Shown here: positions 14,314 to 21,702 of the stretch, one piece after another
How positions within the stretch are numbered: the stretch's first letter is position 1
Layout: every line of letters begins with the position of its first letter
Source of the DNA: Geobacter sp.
GTDB lineage: Bacteria > Desulfobacterota > Desulfuromonadia > Geobacterales > Geobacteraceae
Assembly (NCBI GenBank): GCA_003490025.1
Contig: DNJC01000026.1
Coordinates: 1 to 35,247, forward strand
Reading direction: 5' to 3'
Length of the DNA stretch: 35,247 nt
The notes under the pieces: generated by a model
Database searches by the model: none
Told to the model about the DNA's origin: nothing
What the model saw: the letters and a program-made list of their open reading frames with translations, nothing else
Position numbers and translations under genes: made by a program

Positions 14314-15498
14314 TCAGTACCGCTCCGGCTGGGTGGGGCGGATGAGGAGTTCTATCACCTCTTTCGCTACGAAGACCCGATTTCTTTTCCGGTCGGAGCG
14401 GCTCCACGATGCCGGTTCCCTGCAGTTGCGCGAGCGCCCGGTTGGCGGCGGGGAAGGCGATGCCGAGGGCTTCGGCCACCTGGTTCACCGTTACCACCGG
14501 GGTGCCGATCAGGAAATCCGGGAGCCGGTAGGCGGTGGCGTCGGCGCGCAGTTCCAGGGCGGATATGCGCTCTTTCCAGCCTCCGAGAAGCGCGGTCAGT
14601 TCCTGCGCCGTCTGGATCGATTCGCGGCAGGCGATCTCCACGCCGGTGGCCACGAAACGCACCCATTCGGTCCATTCCCCCTTGAGCTGTACGGCCCCCA
14701 GCGTCTGGTAGTAGAGCTCCTGGTTGGCCTTCAAAAAGCCGGCGAGATAGACGGGCGGGTACCCTTCGGCAACGAGCATGAGGGGAAGGAGGATCCGGCC
14801 GACGCGGCCGTCGCCGTCGATGAAGGGGTGGATGGTTTCGAACTGCGCGTGCACGATCGCCATGCGCATGACGAGCGGAACTTCGTAGAAAGCCTCCTCG
14901 GCCGGGGCGTACTGGAGCACGCGCACCAGGTCCTCCAGGCACTCCTTGACACGGTCCGGGGGAGGGGGACGAACTTCGCATCGTAGATCCTCAGGCCCCC
15001 GATCCAGCTCTGACGGGTACGCAGTTCCCCGGGGGTGTCGCCGTAGCCCCGGACCCCTTCCATGAGCCGGGCGTGCAGTTCCTTTACCATGTCGATGCTG
15101 AGGGCGCGGACGCCGTCTCGGGCCACCTTTTCAAGCCCGTACTCGAGGGCCTTCACGTAGTTGAGGGTGACCATTACGTCGGGCGACAGCCCCTCGTCGC
15201 TGCCGGTCGCCTCGAAGGTGAGCAGGTCGTCGATGTCGGAACTGGTCCCCTCGATCTGGCTGCTTCGGACCGCTTCCCTGCGGTCCAGGGTCCTGGTCAC
15301 CAGGTTCGGGTTGGGGAGGGAGGCGGTCGAGGCCTGGATGCGCCCCAACGCCTCGTGGGCCCTCGCAATCTCCCCTCTAAGCCCCGGCAGCTGCATGTGC
15401 GTCGGGGTGGGGGGCGGCACCAGGGCGAGCGCCCCCGGGTGCGAGTCCAGGGGGACCAGCAGTTTCTGGCGGTCGGGGCTGAGATCGGTTTTCCGCAT
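14314..15498 (-). pseudogene. Fic-domain protein gene with two frameshifts
   Basis: The gene begins at ATG 15498 and shows a Fic_N region with the inhibitory-helix motif SSQIEGT (Ser80, Glu83, Gly84), typical of Fic enzymes held inactive by an N-terminal helix. The frame is lost in the run GGGGGAGGGGG at 14958-14968; restoring one base would give FVPPPPDRVKECLEDL. The middle part continues in another frame with the catalytic motif HPFIDGDGRVGR (14795-14830), where the usual GN is GD. Near 14395-14402 the frame shifts back, and the tail RNRVFVAKEVIELLIRPTQPERY ends at 14314-14316. Restored, the protein would be about 394 residues. Fic enzymes AMPylate or otherwise modify proteins using ATP. 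The gene is broken unless both shifts are sequencing errors. Confidence 0.8.
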
Positions 15499-15634
15499 GG
15501 CTTATCCGTTAATAGGTTTCGGCACTATTAACAAATCGTATGCTAAATGTAAATAAGCTGTCCATTACTAACGGCTTGGACGGGGGGGGCAATGGCACGC
15601 GGCGTCCCGGAACGCGGTAAAGGCTCTTGCGAAA

Positions 15635-15651
15635 TACACCATTATGGTGTA
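15635..15651 (+). promoter_or_regulatory. Candidate MqsA operator
   Basis: TACACC-ATTAT-GGTGTA is a perfect inverted repeat ten bases before the toxin start codon and just before the AAGGAAG ribosome binding site. MqsA antitoxins bind short palindromes in their own promoter, so autoregulation is likely. The sequence differs from the E. coli AACCT/AGGTT type. Confidence 0.6.
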
Positions 15652-15661
15652 AAAGGAAGCG

Positions 15662-15979
15662 ATGACTGAAAAACGCAAGCCGACCTACGATCTAGCCGCC
15701 TTCAAGGCCACTTTCAACAAGGTGGACCGGCTTGCCCTAACCGGTACGGCCCTTCGCACCTCGGCTGCCCTTGGCTTCGGGAGAGCGGAGATCGTAGCCA
15801 CAATCCAGTCCATGCAGCGGGAGCAGTTTTACAAGTCGATGACCTCCTACGCCGATGCCAGGCTCTGGCAGGACGTCTACCATGTGCCGTCGCCGTTTGG
15901 GCTGCTTTACGTCAAGTTTACCGCCGATGTCGTTACGGAATTTTTGCTTCTGTCGTTCAAGGAGAAGGATCATGAGTAA
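15662..15979 (+). CDS. mqsR: MqsR-family toxin (RelE-like mRNA interferase)
   Basis: This 105-residue toxin of the MqsR family carries the typical C-terminal block FYKSMTSYADARLWQDVYHV, then GLLYVKFTADVVTEFLLLSFKEK. MqsR is a RelE/YoeB-fold, ribosome-independent endoribonuclease that cuts mRNA, in E. coli at GCU sites. As in E. coli, the toxin gene comes first and the antitoxin second. The ribosome binding site is AAGGAAG, five bases before ATG 15662. The stop codon overlaps the antitoxin start by eight bases. Length and conserved residues look complete. Confidence 0.93.
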   Translation: MTEKRKPTYDLAAFKATFNKVDRLALTGTALRTSAALGFGRAEIVATIQSMQREQFYKSMTSYADARLWQDVYHVPSPFGLLYVKFTADVVTEFLLLSFKEKDHE

Positions 15980-16385
15980 TCCCGTCTGTCCTGAAACCGG
16001 TGCGCCTATGTACCGGGGTGCGCACCCCACGACCCTCACCTATAAAGGGGAATCGATAACCTTCGACATGCCCGGGTGGTACTGCGACCGGTCTGAGGAG
16101 AGCGTTCATACCGGAGAAGACCTGAAAGTTTCCGACCGAGTGCTGAACCGCCTGAAGGCCGCCCACGAGGGGCTGCTGCCGCCAGAGGAGATCCACCGCA
16201 TCAGGAAGAAGCTGCGCCTCACCCAGGAGGCGGCGGGGCTTCTGATCGGTGGGGGTCCCAGGGCCTTCCAGAAATATGAAAAGGGGGACCTGCTCCCCAG
16301 CCGGGCGGTCAGTAACGCTTTGATCCTCCTGGACCGCGACCCGGAAGCGCTGTCGGTGCTCAAGGTTCCCAGAAAGGCCGCCTGA
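15972..16385 (+). CDS. mqsA: MqsA-family antitoxin with incomplete zinc site
   Basis: This 137-residue antitoxin has an N-terminal toxin-binding domain (1-65) and a C-terminal helix-turn-helix domain (about 70-130) with the MqsA signature RKKLRLTQEAAGLLIGGG and FQKYEKGDLLPSRA. In E. coli MqsA two CxxC pairs bind zinc. Here the pairs read CPET (Cys6, Thr9) and CDRS (Cys38, Ser41), so only two of the four cysteines remain. The N-terminal fold may not bind zinc. The start at ATG 15972 lies within the end of mqsR, and the reading frame also extends upstream without support. A hairpin terminator follows about 64 bp after the stop. The protein should repress its own operon through the palindrome at 15635-15651. 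Confidence 0.92.
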   Translation: MSNPVCPETGAPMYRGAHPTTLTYKGESITFDMPGWYCDRSEESVHTGEDLKVSDRVLNRLKAAHEGLLPPEEIHRIRKKLRLTQEAAGLLIGGGPRAFQKYEKGDLLPSRAVSNALILLDRDPEALSVLKVPRKAA

Positions 16386-16448
16386 GGCGCGAAGGGGGGC
16401 GTTGGAATTGACCCGGCGTGAGGCGCCGCTAAGGCGGCCGCGATAAAC

Positions 16449-16484
16449 GCAAAAAGAGAGGGGGCCTGTTGGCCCTCTCCCTTT
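16449..16484. terminator. Bidirectional intrinsic terminator
   Basis: GAGAGGGGGCC-TGTT-GGCCCTCTC forms a strong stem flanked by AAAAA on the left and CCTTTT on the right. It can end the mqsRA transcript on the plus strand and the selC transcript on the minus strand. Confidence 0.8.
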
Positions 16485-16515
16485 TCTAATAACGAATAAT
16501 ATCGATAATTTTAAA

Positions 16516-16613
16516 TGGCGGAAGCACATGGGAATCGAACCCACCTGGGAAGTTTCTCACCCCCCACACCGGTTTTGAAGACCGGGCCGCCCACCAGCGA
16601 CGGTGGTGCTTCC
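16516..16613 (-). tRNA. selC: tRNA-Sec (UCA anticodon)
   Basis: Read on the minus strand, this is a 98-nt tRNA with an encoded CCA end. It has an 8-bp acceptor stem (GGAAGCAC with GTGCTTCC), an anticodon stem CCCGG / CCGGT with loop centred on TCA, a long variable arm (about GGGGGGTGAGAAACTTCCC) and the T arm GGTGGGTTCGATTCCC. An extended acceptor stem, long variable arm and UCA anticodon identify selenocysteine tRNA. It delivers selenocysteine at UGA codons with SelB. No selA, selB or evident selenoprotein gene is in the window. Accessory genes lie beyond its 3' end. Confidence 0.95.
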
Positions 16614-16630
16614 TTGTATCGAGGTTATGA

Positions 16631-16659
16631 GATTTAAATCATCTCCGGGATTAAGTCAA
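16631..16659 (-). promoter_or_regulatory. Candidate selC promoter
   Basis: On the minus strand, TTGACT (complement of 16654-16659) and TAAATC (complement of 16631-16636) are 17 bp apart. The -10 lies about 18 bp before the tRNA 5' end. Confidence 0.6.
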
Positions 16660-16789
16660 TATATAAAATCCGATATAAGTCGTCGCCGGGTTCCGTAGCC
16701 GGCACGACCGGCACCATCATTTGTTCTCCCCGCACTCTTTAGCCCTGTGTTTGCAGCTACTTGCCGCGCTGCTCGCGCCCCCGCCGCCC

Positions 16790-16818
16790 TTGACAAACGA
16801 TACCGATTTCTGTATAGC
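16790..16818 (+). promoter_or_regulatory. Sigma-70 promoter of the YggT-DivIVA operon
   Basis: A perfect -35 TTGACA at 16790-16795 and TATAGC at 16813-16818 are separated by 17 bp, about 37 bp before the YggT start codon. Confidence 0.75.
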
Positions 16819-16855
16819 TTTCCAAGCCGAAAAACCAACCTTTTGAGGGGGATAA

Positions 16856-17185
16856 ATGATCCTGCTAGCCAACATCCTCTTGGCCCTTGCGAAGATAGTA
16901 GAGCTGGCAAGCGGACTGCTGACGGTCTATAAGTACATTTTGCTGGCAAGCGTCATTATCTCCTGGGTCAACGCCGACCCCTACAACCCGATCGTCAACT
17001 TCATCTACCGCGTCACGGAACCCGCGCTGCGCAAGATACGCCGCTACATGCCCAATACCGGCATGCTCGACCTCTCGCCGCTGGTGCTGTTCGTCCTCAT
17101 CTACCTGGTGCAGATCGTGGTCTTCGATACGGCGTTCACGTATCTCATGTTGCTCAGTAACCAGATGAAGGGGCAGGCACTATGA
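16856..17185 (+). CDS. YggT-family membrane protein
   Basis: This 109-residue integral membrane protein of the YggT family has two hydrophobic segments (about 23-38 and 72-98). The family signature lies between them: SWVNADPYNPIVNFIYRVTEP, then LRKIRRYMP and DLSPLVLFVLIYL. YggT proteins sit next to cell-division or growth genes in many bacteria and are implicated in envelope or osmotic processes; the exact role is unknown. The start at 16856 follows GAGGGGG. Its stop overlaps the DivIVA-like gene by four bases (ATGA). A strong promoter lies just upstream, making it the first gene of the operon. Confidence 0.93.
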   Translation: MILLANILLALAKIVELASGLLTVYKYILLASVIISWVNADPYNPIVNFIYRVTEPALRKIRRYMPNTGMLDLSPLVLFVLIYLVQIVVFDTAFTYLMLLSNQMKGQAL

Positions 17186-17631
17186 AAATCTCGCCGATGG
17201 ACATCCAGCAGCAGCAGTTCAAGGGAAAGATGTTCGGCGGGCTCGATCCCGAGGACGTGGATGCCTTCCTGCAGTCGGTGGCGGGGGAGATGGAGGAGCT
17301 GATCCGAGAGAACAACGATCTCAAGGAGAGGCTGAACCGCAACGCCACGGCGATGGCCGAGATGGAGGCGCGCGAGTCGCAACTGCGCGAGACCATGCTC
17401 GCCGCCCAGCGCATCACCGAGGAGATGAAGGCGAACGCCCAGAAGGAGGCGCACCTCATGATCTCCGAGGCGGAGCTGAAGGGGGAGCGGATCTTGGCCG
17501 ACGCGGAGAAGAAGCTGATCCAGCTGAACAACCAGATCCAGGAGCTGAAAAGGGATAAGCTCCAGTTCGAGTCCGGCTTCAAGGGGATGCTCGACACCTA
17601 CTACAAGCTCCTGGCGCTCAACAATGAGTGA
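17182..17631 (+). CDS. DivIVA-domain protein
   Basis: This 149-residue protein begins with the DivIVA membrane-curvature domain: ISPMDIQQQQFKGKMFGGLDPEDVDAFL at residues 3-30, shown here only to name the motif region. A long coiled coil of Glu/Lys/Ala heptads follows (about 32-135). DivIVA proteins gather at curved membranes such as poles or division sites and recruit partners. It overlaps YggT by four bases and DUF167 by eight, so the three are translated as a unit. The genomic link YggT-DivIVA is common in these bacteria and suggests a role in division or growth placement. The start at ATG 17182 lies inside the YggT end. Confidence 0.9.
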   Translation: MKISPMDIQQQQFKGKMFGGLDPEDVDAFLQSVAGEMEELIRENNDLKERLNRNATAMAEMEARESQLRETMLAAQRITEEMKANAQKEAHLMISEAELKGERILADAEKKLIQLNNQIQELKRDKLQFESGFKGMLDTYYKLLALNNE

Positions 17632-17923
17632 GGAGCCCCTGCGCGTCACCGCGACGCCGGAGGGGCTGGTGTTCACCGTGCACGTGCAGCCGCGGGCCTC
17701 TCGCTGCGAGATCTGCGGCCCCAAGGACGGGGAACTGAAGTTGAGGCTCACCTCCCCGCCGGTGGACGACGCGGCGAACAAGCAGTGCGTCGAGCTGATC
17801 GCGAAGACGCTCGGGGTGGCCAAATCCCGGGTCAGCATCAAATCGGGAGCTAAATCGAGGCACAAGGTCGTCAGGGTGGAAGGGGTTTTACAGGACGAAC
17901 TCTTTTCCCTACTTAAACTATAG
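17624..17923 (+). CDS. DUF167 (YggU) family protein
   Basis: This 99-residue protein of the DUF167/YggU family shows the typical blocks FTVHVQPRASRCEI, LKLRLTSPPVDDAANKQCVELIAK, and VSIKSGAKSRHKVVRVEG. It is small, cytosolic and of unknown function, and is almost always encoded beside YggT or DivIVA genes, as here. The start at ATG 17624 overlaps the DivIVA gene by eight bases. No unusual residue is seen. Confidence 0.92.
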   Translation: MSEEPLRVTATPEGLVFTVHVQPRASRCEICGPKDGELKLRLTSPPVDDAANKQCVELIAKTLGVAKSRVSIKSGAKSRHKVVRVEGVLQDELFSLLKL

Positions 17924-17938
17924 CGAGGTTCGATTTTG

Positions 17939-18397
17939 ATGAAGGCTAAGGACATAATGGTAACGGACGTGCCGTCCGTCACGGTAAGGACCACGGTGGC
18001 AGAGGCGCTACGGACCATGAAGAGCAATTTCGGCGACGAGAGTTTCATGAACGCGGCGCCGGGGTTGATCGTGCTGAACGAGAGGGGGGGGATGGCAGGG
18101 ATACTGACGCCGCTCAGCATCATCACTGCGCTCATGGACGGCGCGGCGGAGGGTAAGTCGGACGCACCCTTCTTCGCCTCCCTCTGCGAAAAGGTCAAGG
18201 ACCTCCCCGTCTCCGTCATCATGGAGCACCAGCCGATCTCGGTCACCCAGGACGCGAGCGTCAGCGACGTGGCGCGGCTGTTCCTCACGCACCGTTTCCA
18301 GAGGGTCCCGGTGGTGGACGGCAAGAAGGTGGTCGGCATCATCTACCGCTCCCGGCTCCTCTTCGCCATTTCGAAAAGTCTCGATATAGCCCCTTGA
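17939..18397 (+). CDS. CBS-domain pair protein
   Basis: This 152-residue protein consists of two CBS domains. The first starts at the N-terminus (MKAKDIMVTDVPSVTVRTT) and the second at about residue 92 (SVIMEHQPISVTQDASV), ending HRFQRVPVVDGKKVVGIIYR. Stand-alone CBS pairs bind adenine nucleotides and act as energy or ligand sensors; no effector domain is attached. The start is taken as ATG 17939; a TTG one codon earlier is possible. It lies 15 bp after DUF167 and is probably co-transcribed. Its last codons contain the -35 element of the next gene's promoter. Confidence 0.92.
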   Translation: MKAKDIMVTDVPSVTVRTTVAEALRTMKSNFGDESFMNAAPGLIVLNERGGMAGILTPLSIITALMDGAAEGKSDAPFFASLCEKVKDLPVSVIMEHQPISVTQDASVSDVARLFLTHRFQRVPVVDGKKVVGIIYRSRLLFAISKSLDIAP

Positions 18398-18422
18398 CAA
18401 AAAACGGGGTGAGTAATTATAT
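18394..18422 (+). promoter_or_regulatory. Sigma-70 promoter of the FmdB gene
   Basis: TTGACA at 18394-18399 overlaps the stop codon of the CBS gene. TTATAT at 18417-18422 follows with a 17-bp spacer. The start codon is 59 bp further on. Confidence 0.75.
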
Positions 18423-18481
18423 TGGAACGCAGTAGTCCGCTAAGTCAGTGCGTTACAGTCAATCAGGAGGTAGTACAAGCT

Positions 18482-18733
18482 ATGCCACTTTACGAGTACC
18501 AGTGCAAAAGCTGCAACCATAACTTCGAGTTGCGCCAGAAATTCTCCGATGAGCCGGCTTCGGTTTGCCCCGCGTGCGGCGGCGAGGTCGAGAAACTGAT
18601 CTCCCAGTCCGGCTTCGCCCTGAAAGGCGCCGGCTGGTACGGTGACGGCTACGGCAGCGGCAGCGGCAGCAAGGCCGCGGCCCCCGCCTGTCCCACCGGC
18701 GGAAAGTGCGCCGGTTGCCCCTCGGCTTCCTAA
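18482..18733 (+). CDS. FmdB-family zinc-ribbon protein
   Basis: This 83-residue protein starts with the FmdB zinc ribbon: MPLYEYQCKSCNHNFE and VCPACGGEVEKLIS, giving two CxxC pairs (Cys8/Cys11 and Cys29/Cys32). A Gly/Ser-rich tail ends with CPTGGKCAGCPS, three further cysteines. FmdB was first described as a putative regulator of methylotrophic amidase genes; its role elsewhere is unknown. The start at ATG 18482 has AGGAGG 11 bases upstream, and the family begins with MPxYEY; an upstream in-frame extension has no support. It has its own promoter and an intrinsic terminator. Confidence 0.92.
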   Translation: MPLYEYQCKSCNHNFELRQKFSDEPASVCPACGGEVEKLISQSGFALKGAGWYGDGYGSGSGSKAAAPACPTGGKCAGCPSAS

Positions 18734-18747
18734 AAGCCAAAGAAAAC

Positions 18748-18772
18748 GCCCCCGGCCAGGGGGCTTTTTTTT
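18748..18772 (+). terminator. Intrinsic terminator after FmdB
   Basis: GCCCCC-GGCCA-GGGGGC followed by eight T residues is a canonical intrinsic terminator 15 bp after the FmdB stop. Confidence 0.92.
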
Positions 18773-18792
18773 GCCCGTTTTCCGCAAAACTC

Positions 18793-18821
18793 TTTACAAA
18801 ATCCACGATTTTACTTATTAT
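18793..18821 (+). promoter_or_regulatory. Sigma-70 promoter of folD-galU
   Basis: TTTACA at 18793-18798 and TATTAT at 18816-18821 are 17 bp apart and lie about 80 bp before folD. Confidence 0.65.
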
Positions 18822-18902
18822 TTCCAATTTACAATCGACGCTCAAGTGGCTTCCGGTTTGGCGCCGGGCCTATCATTTATTCATGAAGAGGGGTGCAAGG
18901 CA

Positions 18903-19760
18903 ATGGCAAAAATCATCGACGGCAAGGCCATAGCGGCCAAGATCCGCGCTGAGATCAGCGCTGAAACGGCTCAACTGAAGGCCAGGGGCGTGGTCCCCGG
19001 CCTCGCCGTGGTGCTGGTGGGGGAGGACGCCGCCAGCAAGGTATACGTCTCCATGAAGGAGAAGGCGTGCGCGGATGTCGGGATCTTCTCCGACGAGTAC
19101 AAGCTCCCCGCGGAGACCGGCGAGGAGGAACTCCTCGCGCTGATAGACAAGCTGAACGCGGACCCGAAGATCCACGGCATCCTGGTCCAGCTCCCGCTTC
19201 CCAGGCAGATCAACACGGAGCGGGTGCTGGAGGCGATCTCGCCGGATAAGGACGCCGACGGCTTCCACCCCTACAACGTGGGGAGGCTCGTGATCGGCAA
19301 GCCGCTGTTCCAGCCCTGCACCCCCTACGGCGTGATGGTGATGCTGAAGGAGTCCGGGGTGGAACTCTCCGGCAAGGAGGTCGTCGTGGTCGGGCGCTCC
19401 AACATCGTCGGCAAGCCGGTCGCCTTCATGTGCCTGCAGCAAAACGCCACCGTCACCCTGTGCCACTCCAAGACCCGCGACCTCGCCGCCAAGGTCGGAC
19501 AGGCGGACGTCCTGATCGCGGCCGTCGGCGTGCCGGAGATGATCAAGGGGTCCTGGATCAAGGAGGGGGCCGTGGTGATCGATGTCGGCGTGAACCGCGT
19601 CGGCGAAAAGAAGCTCGTGGGGGACGTGGAATTCGCCGCGGCCAGCGAGCGTGCCTCCGCCATTACGCCGGTCCCCGGCGGGGTCGGCCCGATGACCATC
19701 ACCATGCTGCTGCACAACACGCTCGAGTCGGCCAAGAGAGGGCTCAAGGGCACCGAATAA
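18903..19760 (+). CDS. folD: Methylenetetrahydrofolate dehydrogenase/cyclohydrolase
   Basis: This 285-residue bifunctional enzyme interconverts 5,10-methylene-, methenyl- and 10-formyl-tetrahydrofolate using NADP. The catalytic Tyr48-x3-Lys52 occurs in VYVSMKEKACADVG. Other signatures are ILVQLPLPRQIN, DKDADGFHPYNVGRL, the nucleotide-binding VVGRSNIVGKPVA and the C-terminal ITPVPGGVGPMTITML. Length is standard. The start at 18903 follows an AAGAGGGGTGCAAGG stretch. galU follows after 24 bp and probably shares the promoter at 18793-18821. The one-carbon and sugar-nucleotide roles are unrelated, so the pairing is probably one of convenience. Confidence 0.97.
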   Translation: MAKIIDGKAIAAKIRAEISAETAQLKARGVVPGLAVVLVGEDAASKVYVSMKEKACADVGIFSDEYKLPAETGEEELLALIDKLNADPKIHGILVQLPLPRQINTERVLEAISPDKDADGFHPYNVGRLVIGKPLFQPCTPYGVMVMLKESGVELSGKEVVVVGRSNIVGKPVAFMCLQQNATVTLCHSKTRDLAAKVGQADVLIAAVGVPEMIKGSWIKEGAVVIDVGVNRVGEKKLVGDVEFAAASERASAITPVPGGVGPMTITMLLHNTLESAKRGLKGTE

Positions 19761-19784
19761 CCATGACATCAAAGGAGCTACCTC

Positions 19785-20651
19785 ATGCGCGTTAAGAAGG
19801 CCATTTTCCCCGTCGCGGGGCTTGGCACCCGTTTTCTCCCGGCGACCAAGTCGACGCCCAAGGAGATGTTGCCGCTCATCGACAAGCCCCTGGTGCAGTA
19901 CGTGGTGGAGGAGGCGGTCGCCTCCGGGATCGAACAGATCCTCTTCGTCACCGGGCGCGGCAAGAGGGCGATCGAGGACCATTTCGACATCTCCTTCGAA
20001 CTCGAGTCCCTCCTCTACGAAAAGGGGAAGGACCAGGAGCTGCACCAGGTGCGTATGATAGCGGAGATGGCGAACATCTTCTTCGTGCGCCAGAAAGAGG
20101 CCCTGGGGCTTGGACACGCCATCCTCTGCGCCAAGGAGTTCGTCGGCGACGAGCCGTTCGCGGTCCTTCTCGGGGACGACATCATCGACTCGGAGGTGCC
20201 GTGCCTGGCCCAGCTCCTCGACACCTACGAGAGCTACCGCTCTCCGGTCCTCGCCCTTGAGAAGGTGCCCATGGAGACCATCTCCTCCTACGGCTGCGTC
20301 AAGGCGAACCACCTGGCCAACCGCGCCTACGAGGTGCTCGACCTGGTCGAGAAGCCGCCGGTCGCCGACGCCCCCTCCGACCTCGCCATCATCGGGCGCT
20401 ACATACTCACCCCCGGGATCTTCCCGATCCTGGAGACCCAGGAGCCGGGCAAGGGGGGGGAGATCCAGCTGACCGACGCCATCAGGACGCTGTCGCGCCA
20501 GGAGCCGATCTACGGCTGCCGTTTCGACGGGGTGCGCCACGACTGCGGCGACAAGCTCGGCTTTCTGAAGGCGACGGTGGACATGGCGCTGAAGCGGGAG
20601 GAGTTCAACGGGGATTTCGAGGCGTTTCTGAGGATGAGGCTCGGCTGCTAG
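19785..20651 (+). CDS. galU: UTP-glucose-1-phosphate uridylyltransferase
   Basis: This 288-residue enzyme makes UDP-glucose from UTP and glucose-1-phosphate for polysaccharide and envelope synthesis. The nucleotide-binding signature is FPVAGLGTRFLPATKS followed by PKEMLPLIDKPLVQYVVEEA (residues 7-41). Further family blocks are FVTGRGKRAIEDHFD, FVRQKEALGLGHAI, VLLGDDIID and GKGGEIQLTDAI. AAAGGAG lies eight bases before ATG 19785. It overlaps the convergent TonB-like gene at the stop: the CTAG at 20648-20651 supplies the TAG stop on both strands. Confidence 0.96.
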   Translation: MRVKKAIFPVAGLGTRFLPATKSTPKEMLPLIDKPLVQYVVEEAVASGIEQILFVTGRGKRAIEDHFDISFELESLLYEKGKDQELHQVRMIAEMANIFFVRQKEALGLGHAILCAKEFVGDEPFAVLLGDDIIDSEVPCLAQLLDTYESYRSPVLALEKVPMETISSYGCVKANHLANRAYEVLDLVEKPPVADAPSDLAIIGRYILTPGIFPILETQEPGKGGEIQLTDAIRTLSRQEPIYGCRFDGVRHDCGDKLGFLKATVDMALKREEFNGDFEAFLRMRLGC

Positions 20652-21493
20652 TGTAACCTGCCGCCGCCGTTGCCGTAGTGGAAGAAGGCAATCAGCTTGA
20701 ACTGTTCGCCGCTGTACCCCTTGGGGAAGGAGCCGATCGGTCCCAGTTGGTTCAGGGACCTCAGCACCTCGTCGTCGAGGATCTTGCTCCCCGAGGTCTC
20801 CAGGAGGTCGACCCGTACGATCTCCCCCTTCCTGCTGAAGGTGATCCTCACCGGGGTCGTTCCCTCGATCCCCCTCAAGAGGGCCGCCTGCGGATAGTGC
20901 CAGACGCCGTAGATGGCCGTCTCCAGGCGCCGCAGGAAAGAGCCGAACTGGATGTCGTCCGTGTTGAGGAACCGGGTTTCGCCGTCCTCCACCTCGCTGC
21001 GGTATTTTTCACGGTACGCCTCCTCGAGGCGCGCCAGCCTGGTCGCGCTGGGAAAGAGCTTGGGGCGGTCGACGGAGGGCGCCGTCCTCGGCTTCAGTAT
21101 CCCCTCGCCGCGCGTAACCGGTGCGGGAGACCTGTCCGGCTGGGAGGGAGGCTCGGGGCGCCTTGCCACCGGACCCGGTGCGGGACGGCTCATCCTGTGG
21201 GCGCTTCTGGGAGGGGGGGCGATGCGGTCGATCTCCCCTTTGCTCCTGGGAGCCATCTCCTTCGCGACCCGCTGCGGCTTTTCCGAATGCCTCTTTATCT
21301 TGGGCTCCGGGAGCTGGGGCTTTGTTTCCTTGGGGAGGTCGGGGATCTCGGTCAGGTCGACCATGGTCGGCTCCTGGACGCCCTTGAACTCATCTTGCGG
21401 CATCCGGGAGATGAACAGGAAGACCGCCAGGTGAAAGAGCAGGGAGAGAACCAGCAGGTAGAGGAAGCTTTTTTCGACGTATCTATCGGCCAT
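20648..21493 (-). CDS. TonB-like energy transducer
   Basis: This 281-residue protein has the TonB layout: a short cytoplasmic start, one membrane helix (about 9-29, with Ser and His as in TonB), and a long Pro/Lys/Arg-rich periplasmic span (about 40-150). The C-terminal TonB domain is at about 185-275 (IYGVWHYPQAALLRGIEGTTPVRITF in two blocks, then GEIVRVDLLETSGSKILDDEVL). Such proteins relay the proton-motive force from ExbB/ExbD to outer-membrane receptors; no exbBD genes are adjacent. The start is set at ATG 21493, with GGAGATAC before it, because the hydrophobic anchor starts shortly after; an in-frame upstream extension to 21547 is less likely. It runs convergent to galU. Confidence 0.9.
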   Translation of the reverse strand: MADRYVEKSFLYLLVLSLLFHLAVFLFISRMPQDEFKGVQEPTMVDLTEIPDLPKETKPQLPEPKIKRHSEKPQRVAKEMAPRSKGEIDRIAPPPRSAHRMSRPAPGPVARRPEPPSQPDRSPAPVTRGEGILKPRTAPSVDRPKLFPSATRLARLEEAYREKYRSEVEDGETRFLNTDDIQFGSFLRRLETAIYGVWHYPQAALLRGIEGTTPVRITFSRKGEIVRVDLLETSGSKILDDEVLRSLNQLGPIGSFPKGYSGEQFKLIAFFHYGNGGGRLH

Positions 21494-21702
21494 GTATCTC
21501 CACCCGTGACATCGGGTGTTTTCCGGAGAACGGTAGGGACGGGACATGCCGCAACCTCGCCCGGGGAGGCTTCCCGACGGGGCAAGGGGGGCGCTTCGAA
21601 GCTGCTCCGCGTGATGTTAGAAGATAGCTTGGCAAAATGCAAGGGAATTGGGGGGCTTGCCTATCACCCTCCCTTGGTTAAACTGTTCCGGATTTTCATC
21701 AT

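Noticed and set aside
14314..15498. Selenocysteine read-through as the cause of the broken Fic gene, given selC nearby
   Set aside because: The breaks are frame changes, not in-frame UGA codons.
18873..20540. A 555-residue open frame opposite folD and galU
   Set aside because: It mirrors two well-conserved genes, shows no domain, and is a normal by-product of high-GC third positions.
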